Shown here piece by piece: positions 56,365-64,000 of a stretch of DNA of 64,000 bases; position 1 is the stretch's first letter, and every line of letters begins with the position of its first letter. Made by a program: the position numbers and the translations under genes. The stretch is from Takakia lepidozioides (lineage: Eukaryota > Streptophyta > Takakiopsida > Takakiales > Takakiaceae): positions 70,908,756 to 70,972,755 of the forward strand of contig CM060731.1 in the NCBI GenBank assembly GCA_030704615.1. Reading direction: 5' to 3'. The notes beneath the pieces were generated by a model, which searched no databases, was not told the DNA's origin, and saw only the letters and a list, made by a program, of their open reading frames with translations.

Positions 56365-57762
56365 ATGGTGCTCGTGCTGCAGATACCTTGAGCTGCCAAT
56401 CGTTGAGTGTTTATGGCTCCTGTGAGCGACGCCTGGGCGAGCTCTTTAAGGCGATGGCGGTGGCTTAGAGATGAGGGAAGACTCCCTGTCTCAGTTGTTT
56501 GTTTCTTTTGCTGCACAAGGCAACCGCGGCAGTGGTGGCGGAGGCACCACCTGCATGCCTACGACGTTTCCCTAGGAGCCCTCCTCTGGATCTTTGATGA
56601 ATGGCGAAACAAGGAAGTCTCTCTCCCTCCCTTTATAAACCCTACCTTTCGAAACCAAGCTCTTTTTTTCTTGTGCTTGGCAAGACCTTGCTTTGGTTAA
56701 GGTAGCAGTGTTGTGGTGCTGCCAGAGTCCTCCCTGCACGGTTAGGCTTGTGGAGAGATGGCGACTCTCCCCCAAACAGTAAAAAAAGGTTCTTTTTTCT
56801 GTTGGTTTTGCTTCCTTACTTGCTTTGGCATTCTCTGCGCTTAGATTGAAGTGTATTTGACCTCGATAGCAAGTGTGGAAGCCTGCTACTCACCTCGTAC
56901 ATCCTCACTAACTCACAATGCGTTGTGGTTGTTTTTGGGACGGGCACGGGTGAGGGCTTCCACTTAATATTCTGATGTCTAGGTGTGGCTGGATGCCAAG
57001 GGGAAGGAATCGCTTGCCAGGGACTCATCCTAAAATGTTGAAAAACTAAACTACTCTATGGTTTTTTTTCTTGATCCTGCCTCTTTCCTTCCTTGATTTT
57101 TGAAGAACAAGTGTAATGCTTTCTACGATGGGCTAGTTCAGCCCAGCCAGTGGAAAACCTCAGTTATGTTGTGACGGCCGGGTTTATGATGGCTTGTGTG
57201 GGAGGCACACATCTGTTTTCCAGGCCCTAGTTTGCTTTGCTTACCTTATGGTAGTTGGAAACAAATTGAGAGGCTGCAAGGAACTGTTTGTTGCAGCTAC
57301 TCGGGTACCTCTGTTGGTATAAGACCCCTATTATGTTCCAACCCAGATGGCTTTGTTAGCTAGATGCTTAGGCCAGGGTATGGTGAAGTTTCTGCCTGTG
57401 GCTATTCGGCTGACACTAAAATATGGCAGTAATATAAATGGTAACTGGTTTTTGAGGCAGCCAGGGTGGTCAAGTGGAAATACCCCCTGGACATGGTATA
57501 ATGACATGGTCAAATGTGGAATGATGTGAAGGGTGTACTGACAGTATCATATACTGTCACAGGATGTGTATGCAGTCCTTTATATTTACCTTGCTTTGTC
57601 ATGAGCTTTGATTTTCAGCTGTAGCAAGAAATAAAGGTATAGAGGTGTTATGGAAAACTTACCAGACATATCCACATCCCCTGTGGGGGCAAGCTGTACT
57701 GCACACCAATCTAAACAAATACTGGCAAGGCAAGGTATTTAAATCTGTGATATCCAAGTGTT
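56365..57762 (+). repeat. Left arm of a 1.4 kb near-identical inverted repeat
   Basis: Begins ATGGTGCTCGTGCTGCAG and ends TGATATCCAAGTGTT. The reverse complement of 58353-59749 matches along the whole length with few differences. Arms are 1398 and 1397 bp with a 590-bp spacer. Confidence 0.9.
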
Positions 57763-58352
57763 CCTTTCTTTTTTAAGAAAAACCTCCATGACACCAATGG
57801 GATTTTAGTAAGTATGCTTGGATTACAGCTTGCAGATAGTAAATCTGTATGACTATGTGACGTGCACCACATCAAGGCCAAAATATGGCCAAGTACCCGC
57901 CATCCCACCCAGACCTCTGTAAGTGTATCATGATCATGACTGGTGGTCAATCAGCATCAGTGGCATACTCTTTGGGTTATGAATAATACTGACATGAACA
58001 CATTACTGTGCATGGATGTAATTCTGGATTTTCTAAGCTTGATGGTTGATGGATGGTGCCACTGTTAAGTGGCTGATATGTCTATTTATTCTTTCATGAC
58101 AACGACCCTAGGGGTCCTGTCTTTGTCTTGACATGACAAAACGTATCTTCCCTCTCTTTTTTGTTGTTCACAAAAGTAAACAACCCACAAGGGAGAGTGG
58201 GTGCAGAAAAAATTAAAAGATTGTACTCATAAGACGTTGTTTGCCGTAGCCTTGTGGCCATTGACCCCGCGCCCAGTTTGAGCGAAAAAAAAAGGGACAG
58301 AACCTGCCTCTGTCAGGGGCTGACGTTGGTAGTAAGACTTTTTGTTGGTAGT
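57763..58352. other. Spacer of the young inverted repeat
   Basis: Contains at 58093-58170 a copy of the CTTGACATGAC/CTTCCCTCTCT module also found at the centre of the older inverted repeat (54395-54460). No gene. Confidence 0.5.
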
Positions 58353-59749
58353 AACACTTGGATATCACAGATTTAAATACCTTGCCTTGCCAGTATTTGT
58401 TTAGATTGGTGTGCAGTACAGCTTGCCCCCACAGGGGATGTGGATATGCCTGGTAAGTTTTCCATAACACCTCTATACCTTTATTTCTTGCTACAGCTGA
58501 AAATCAAAGCTCATGACAAAGCAAGGTAAAATTAAAGGACTGCATACACATCCTGTGACAGTATATGATACTGTCAGTACACCCTTCACATCATTCCACA
58601 TTTGACCATGTCATTACACCATGTCCATGGGGTATTTCCACTTGACCACCCTGGCTGCCTCAAAAACCAGTTACCATTTATATTACTGCCATATTTCAGT
58701 GTCAGCCGAATAGCCACAGGCAGAAACTTCACCATACCCTGGCCTAAGCATCTAGCTAACAAAGCCATTGGGTTGGAACATAACAGGGGTCTTATACCAA
58801 CAGAGGTACCGAAGTAGCTGCAGCAAACAGTTCCTTGCAGCCTCTCAATTTGTTTCCAACTACCATAAGGTAAGCAAAGCAAACTAGGGCCTGGAAAACA
58901 GATGTGTGCCTCTCACACAAGCCATCATAAACCCGGCTGTCACAACATAACTGAGGTTTTCCACTGGCTGGGCCGAACTAGCCCATCGTAGAAAGCATTA
59001 CACTTGTTCTTCAAAAATCAAGGAAGGAAGGAAAGAGGCAGGATCAAGAAAAACCATAGAGTAGTTTTAGTTTTTCAACATTTTAGGATGAGTCCCTGGC
59101 AAGCGATTCCTTCCCCTTGGCATCCAGCCACACCTAGACATCAGAATATTAAGTGGAAGCCCTCACCTGTGCCCGTCCCAAAAACAACCACAACGCATTG
59201 TGAGTTAGTGAGGATGCACGAGGTGAGTAGCAGGCTTCCACACTTGCTATCGAGGTCAAATACACTTCAATCTAAGCGCAGAGAATGCCAAAGGAAGCAA
59301 GGAAGCAAAACCAACAGAAAAAAGAACCTTTTTTACTGTTTGGGGGAGAGTTGCCATCTCTCCACAAGCCTAAACGTGCAGGGAGGACTCCGCCAGCACC
59401 ACAGCACTGCTACCTTAACCAAAGCAAGGTCTTGCCAAGCACAAGGAAAAAAGAGCTTGGTTTCGAAAGGTAGGGTTTATAAAGGGAAGGAGAGATACTT
59501 CCTTGTTTCGCCATTCATCAAAGATCCAGAGGAGGGCTCCTAGGGAAACGTCGTAGGCATGCAGGTGGTGCCTCCGCCATCACTGCCGCGGTTCCCTTGT
59601 GCAGCAAAAAAACAGACAACTGAGACAGGGAATCTTCCCTCATCACTAAGCCACCGCCATTGCCTTAAAGAGCTCGCCCAGGCGTCGCTCACAGGAGCCA
59701 TAAACACTCAACGATTGGCAGCTCAAGGTATCTGCAGCACGAGCACCAT
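58353..59749 (-). repeat. Right arm of the 1.4 kb inverted repeat
   Basis: Mirror of 56365-57762. A transcript through both arms would fold into a long double-stranded hairpin. Confidence 0.9.
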
Positions 59750-60240
59750 CGCTCCTCATAAGCCGCCATCGCGCGCGCTCACGCAGCGCAAAAAGAAAGA
59801 CACATTAGGGGTTGCGCAAGGTTTTCCCCTGTCTGGCCCGTCATCCATCCTTCTCAGGATGAAAAACATCCGCCAGTCTGTCCGCCCGACGGACGTTGTC
59901 CGTTTCTCATTCGTGGTTCCTGATCTCTCCCTCTCTCTCCCTCTCTCTCCCTCAGGACACTGGGCTTATGGAATTGTTGTCCCGACTTCCATCCTTGAGG
60001 AAATTGAAAAAAATTGCAAAATTGGGGTGCAGGGAATTTTGGATGTTCTTTATCCAAAAAAAATTAATAAAAAAACTATATTTTTAGTGAAATATTTCTT
60101 CACTAAAAAACCTGTGAAACTCCCATCAGTTTCTATTTTTTCAATCCAACCTGGATGAAAAAAAAGACTTCATCTGACATGACCTAAATACAGGGCCAGA
60201 CAAGTTTTTTTTATATAAAAAATCCCCCATGTTTTTCATC
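59750..60240. other. Non-coding stretch with CT microsatellite and CATCC/GGATG palindromes
   Basis: A CTCTCCCT repeat at about 59922-59953 resembles the one at 52706-52734. CATCCTTCTCAGGATG-type palindromes and a T/A-rich tail follow. No gene. Confidence 0.4.
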
Positions 60241-60266
60241 TAATCTAGATGAAATACGAATAAAAT

Positions 60267-60347
60267 GGGGGGGGGGGGGGTGTGACTGAGCTCGTGGTGC
60301 TCAGCAGCTGGTGGTGGTGCTCAGTCACTTCCCCCCCCCCCCCCCCC
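60267..60347. repeat. G14/C17 hairpin
   Basis: A run of 14 G, then TGTGACTGAGC, a short loop, GCTCAGTCAC and a run of 17 C. The two sides pair almost completely, with 22-25 bp in the stem. Confidence 0.85.
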
Positions 60348-60466
60348 ACCTTTTTCTTTTCTCTTTGTTGCCCCCTCTCGAGACCCCGAGCACTTGCTGC
60401 TCTCAGCCCCCGACATGCTAGGTTTTTTTTGTTTTTGATTTGGAATGTTCCTAATGAGGCCAACTT

Positions 60467-62590
60467 GTGGATTTGCATGACAGGTGCCAGCTTATGGGGA
60501 AAGAGAAGAAGTCCCATGCCCCAAAGAAAGGGGCGGACAATCCGTTTGCTCTGTCGGCACGTGTGACCCGCCAGGGCGTCTCACGGCTAACCAGCCCCGT
60601 CGACAGCCGCAGCCAGAGGCTCGTCTGCCCCCCGAGGCCAGTACCCCCCCCCTCTTGTCCACAACTTGGATGCGCCAGGGGCCGGCTCAGCCAGCTCTCC
60701 TATTCGGAGGTTGTTGCTGAGTCGGATGCTCAGTTGAGCACACCCCCGGCACCAAGACGGTGAAATGTACCTTGGCAACCACATCACCCGTTCGGGGCCC
60801 GGTATGGGCACCTTTTGGATGTCACCCCCATAGCGACCCCTTCCTCCGCAGCAAAGGCTGCACTTGCCAAGGCCCAACGTCAGGTTCAAGGGCCTTTGAA
60901 AGCCTCCATTGCCAGCCCATTGTTGTCGATGAGGGAGGAGGAGACAAGGAGGGCCAATGAAGTGGCCAAAGATAGCGAAGCGCCTCGAAGAAGTCAAGCC
61001 GGGTGAGGGCTTCTACCCTGATACGCATTTGGGGGGGGGAGAGGAGGAGGGATGGGCCGGTTCAAAGTAGCCTAGCCGATCAGCAACACCCGCCCCTGAG
61101 CCTGAGCAATCAGCAAAGAAGGGCCTGGACTACGGGGCGCCGCCGCCGGCTATGCTCCACATCTGGAATCTACTTCCAGTGGCGCTCCGGGAGGGGATAC
61201 AGCGGGCACATCCGGAAACGGGGACTCCTCCCACATCGGGTGACACCAGGGGTGAGTTAAACAAGCTTGCAAAGGTACAACTGTCGCACCTTGTTCCATG
61301 ATTTATCCTTTCCTTTGCATGCATGATTTTCTTTGTTGTTTGTTTCTTTTTTGAATTTGGAGGGGTTATTTGTCTTCAGGAGGCAGCAACATGGCTGGCC
61401 TCATTGGTGCAGTCCAATGGGGTTGCCAATGAGGGAGAGCACGTGGTGTTCATGAAGGACCCGAACACCAAAGGTAAGATGAAGAGGCCTCGATCTCCCG
61501 AGATCCCTTTTACCATCAATGAAGGGGCTGCCGAGGAGAGAGAGAGAAAGGAGAGGGAGAAGGAGAGAGAGGAAGTAGCGGGGAAGGGGAAGGGAAGAAG
61601 AAAAGAAGAAAAAGAAAAAGAAGTCCCATGGAGAGGAAGGGGTGAGTGTGCATGCGGGGGAGGGCAGTGGGGTAACAAAGGAGCCGGGGAAGGAGGCTAC
61701 AAAGAAGGGAGAGGGGGTGGGATGGCTTGGCGATACAGGAGGAGTGGAGTTGGCAAAGATTGTGGTGCCCACCGGTGGAGGTGAATCGCCATGGTGACCC
61801 CTGCGGTGCGTTCTGGGAGGCTATGAAGAAGCCAGCCCTTCGAACTCGCATTGAGGTGGTTCCCTTTGCACATCGAGTGGGCTGATCAGCACTTTGGCGC
61901 GAAGCGGGCATATGCCCGTGAGTTAGATCGCCGGTTTTCGGGCAATTGGAGTGACACAAGCGCGATGGAGATGGTGGGGCGAAACTTGAAGGACAGGAGG
62001 TACCGTGCCAGACAGATCATTCAGAGGGCAATGGAAAAGGGGGCCATACCCAAACCACCTTATGGAATTACACAGGTTGGAAAATCTTGAATCACGTCAC
62101 CTTCCATTTGTCGCATGTGCATTAATGAGGTGGATTCGATGCAACGTATGTGTGTAATTCACTAATTGTTGGGGGGCGGGGGGGGCATAGGTATCGTGGG
62201 ATGCACTCATTGCGGGAGAGACTGATGTCGCAAACAAGGCCAAATTTGACCGGGCACGCAAAGCAACAACAGTCCGCCTTGACAAGCACGAATCCACACA
62301 CAAGTGGGGCGCCGGCGGATCCAAGGGTTTTATCTTGCGATTTGTAAGTCGTACTTCCCTATGGATTTTGTTATGTCTTCTTTCGGGCTCCATCATCGCG
62401 AAGAACTGACTTTAATTTGTGGCATGTGTAGCAACACCCGTTTGAGAGGAAGCCATCTCCGGTAGAGTACAACTACGCCAAGGAGCATGGTTGGCAATCC
62501 CTCATGAAGAACATGGCCAACACAGAGGGGATGAGTGCACTATGCTTGCCCAATTGTGTACCTGCTAACTCAGAGAAAGGGAACTGTAAG
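60467..62590 (+). CDS. CACTA 2 accessory gene (Transposase_24-like), partly resolved
   Basis: Several exon-like stretches lie on the plus strand: 60467-60763 (basic, Pro-rich), 60815-61006 (MREEETRRANEVAK), 61381-61640 (EAATWLASLVQSNGVANEGE, then a Glu/Lys/Arg-rich run) and 61850-62073 (RRFSGNWSDTSAMEMVGRNL, ARQIIQRAMEKGAIPKP). Next is an exon ending at a GTAAGT near 62346 with WDALIAGETDVANKAKFDRA and HKWGAGGSKGFILRF. The last, after TGTGTAG at about 62432, starts QHPFERKPSPVEYNYAKEHG. The N-x-A-K-F-x-R-A ... G-G-S-K-x-F block is the core of the Transposase_24 family. Exact borders between the first exons could not be fixed. It probably binds the GCGACG motifs near the ends, by analogy with TnpA. 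Confidence 0.55.
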
Positions 62591-62689
62591 TTCTCCCATC
62601 CCCAAATACAAAACCAGGAAAAAAACAAAAAACCACCCCCAATTCACCCCCAAAATGAACCCCCAACCTCCCCCCACCAGGCTGCCCTC

Positions 62690-63250
62690 GCGACTGCAGC
62701 ACGTCGCCAAGGCGACGTGTTTTTTGGGCGGGGGTCGCAAGCAGCGACGGTCGGGCGTCGCAAACCCATTTGCAGGCGGCAACGCCGAGACCCCCTGCGA
62801 CGTGTTTTTTTAGTCCAGGGGTTGCGGAGACCGCCACCCTGCCCGCGCCACGTTTTTATTTTTGATTAAATTTAAAACAAAAGCGACGCCGGAGCGTCGC
62901 AACAACCCACGCCCGGGCGTGGCGGAGAAGGACTCCCTGTGTTTTGTGCCACGCCCAATAGTCGCTGCAGCGACGCACGGGCGTCGCTTGGCGTACCACC
63001 CGGCTGACTCCCGGGCAGGTTAGAAAAAAAAAAGGATGCGACGCCGCGCCGGCGCCCCCACCAACGCCGTCGGCTGGAGGGCCGCGACGGCGAGACGTCG
63101 CTCGACCCCCATACGTCGCATTTTTGGGACGTCATTTTGGCGACGCCCTTGCGACTGCAGGGCGACGGCCGAGCGTTGCAAATTCTGCGCCTCCCGCGTG
63201 CCCGAAAAGGGCGTTTTCCCGACGCTGCGGCGTGGCGCGGGCGTCGCAAA
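62690..63250 (-). repeat. Right subterminal repeat region of CACTA 2
   Basis: Dense GCGACG and CGTCGC motifs in both orientations with T and A tracts, mirroring 48142-48660. No gene. Confidence 0.7.
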
Positions 63251-63271
63251 GGCCCCCCTTTTCCTATAGTG

Positions 63272-63274
63272 GCA
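63272..63274 (+). repeat. CACTA 2 target-site duplication, right
   Basis: GCA, matching 48073-48075. Confidence 0.9.
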
Positions 63275-64000
63275 ACTCATGCTTGGTAACAAGGACACAA
63301 TCACGGAGCCCATTGCCAAGTATCCATACCGAGAATGTGTTGGCTATCTTCAATGGGCATCCCTAGGTACACGGTTTGACATCACGTACTTTGTCAACAA
63401 TGCCTCACGTTTCAGCAGCCGCCCCAGGAGCATCTATGTGACATCTGTCAAACGAATTCTGAAGTATATCAAGGGAACGTTGGGACATCATATCACGTAT
63501 GGCCCTAGTGACCATCTACACCAACTTACCGCTTACTGTGATGCAGATTTCGCATCAGACCTTGACGACAGGAAATCCAGGTCAGGTTTCATCCTTATGC
63601 TAAACACCGGACCCGTGGCTTGGGGGAGCAGGAAGCAGACATGTACTGCGGTGAGCACCACTGAATCCGAATATGTTGCTGCCTGTCTTGCCCCTCAGGA
63701 GCTTTTGTGGATGCGCAGACTTCTAGCAAGCGTTCGTTCTCCACAACGTATCCCGACAACCTTGTTCTGTGATAATCAGGCAGCGATACGATTGGTCATC
63801 AATCCTGTCTTCCATCAGAAAACTAAGCACATCGATACGAAGTTCCACAAGACCCGTGACGCCCAACATGATGGTGATATCTCCCTCACGTACATACCTA
63901 CAGCGGATCAGATCGCAAATTTGCTGACCAAGCCGCTACCCCGAGATCGCTTTGTTCGCCTTCGAGACTTAGGAGGAATGACAATTCCCCTTGACTCCCA
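63272..64000 (+). pseudogene. copia RT end and RNase H, second part after CACTA 2
   Basis: Starts at the right copy of the GCA duplication. The frame encodes YRECVGYLQWAS, ILKYIKGTLGH, then RNase H motifs YCDADFASDLDDRKS, TESEYVAACL, LFCDNQAAIRL and HIDTKFHKTRD, and finally ANLLTKPLPRDRF near the C-terminus. It runs to the window edge without a stop. Confidence 0.9.

Larger units (their letters stand above)
48076..63271. mobile_element. CACTA DNA transposon 2, 15.2 kb, nested in the copia element
   Basis: The left end is CACTACAGCAAA. The reverse complement of the right end is CACTATAGGAAA. Both are followed by G runs and then sequence rich in GCGACG and CGTCGC. The exact 3-bp duplication GCA lies at 48073-48075 and 63272-63274, and the copia frame continues across it. 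The element contains a Transposase_24-like accessory gene near the right end. No TNP2 gene was found. The left half holds a decayed gag/reverse-transcriptase unit and the middle two large inverted repeats. Mobilisation would need a transposase in trans. Confidence 0.93.
44098..64000 (+). mobile_element. Ty1/copia LTR retrotransposon, split by CACTA 2 and running off the window
   Basis: 5' LTR 44098-44810, a methionine-tRNA-type primer site, then gag-protease, integrase, reverse transcriptase and RNase H in the copia order. The body is interrupted at 48076-63271. Removing that insert and one copy of the GCA duplication restores a continuous frame from RT to RNase H. The 3' LTR lies beyond the right edge. 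It has an in-frame UGA, a one-base shift and an in-frame UAG, so the copy is inactive. Confidence 0.9.

Noticed and set aside
61323-61784. Independent Glu/Lys/Arg-rich 153-codon gene
   Set aside because: The charged stretch is better explained as one exon of the CACTA 2 accessory gene plus read-through into introns.

Overview
The window is a transposon-dense stretch of a land-plant nuclear genome. The evidence is spliceosomal introns with GT-AG borders, PLS-type pentatricopeptide repeat (PPR) sequences with E and DYW remnants, plant CACTA, MULE and Ty1/copia elements, and a plant-type RING E3 ligase gene. The abundance of intron-poor PPR copies and the style of the repeats suggest a seed-free plant such as a fern or lycophyte, but nothing in the sequence settles this.

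Layout. 1-710: the 3' end of a CACTA accessory gene. 1641-13243: CACTA element 1, with a TNP2-type transposase (+ strand), a divergent Transposase_24-like gene (- strand) whose last exon carries an FCP1/NIF-type phosphatase domain, a LINE fragment and PPR scraps. 13711-28562: a 14.85 kb Mutator-like element (MULE) with recognisable TIRs and a perfect 10-bp target-site duplication. 28573-31800: repeat modules, a broken PPR-DYW gene and a LINE 3' end. 32895-35645: a long intact PPR-E gene, followed by a decayed PPR-DYW relative. 38611-41929: a host RING E3 ligase gene with six exons. 44098 to the end: a Ty1/copia retrotransposon, split at 48076-63271 by CACTA element 2. Both copies of the GCA target duplication are visible and the copia reading frame resumes exactly across the insertion.

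The most notable system is the MULE. It encodes a SWIM-finger transposase on the - strand (14479-18056). Divergently, on the + strand, it encodes a nine-exon protein of about 1260 residues that joins a ParB/sulfiredoxin-like domain to a beta-class DNA amino-methyltransferase-like domain with permuted motifs and a degenerate catalytic motif. Between the two genes, in an intron of the second, and near the left end lie four tandem-repeat arrays of different unit length. All are built around the same palindromic core, GAAATTCGGCGCCGAATTTC or half of it, in several dozen copies. A protein with a ParB-like domain next to arrays of one palindrome suggests a self-recognition or anti-silencing module, comparable in logic to VANC proteins of Arabidopsis VANDAL elements. 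That link is inference.

CACTA element 2 is also unusual. No TNP2 gene was recognised in it. It carries a decayed gag-like and Penelope-like reverse transcriptase unit, a near-identical 1.4 kb inverted repeat, and an older diverged one.
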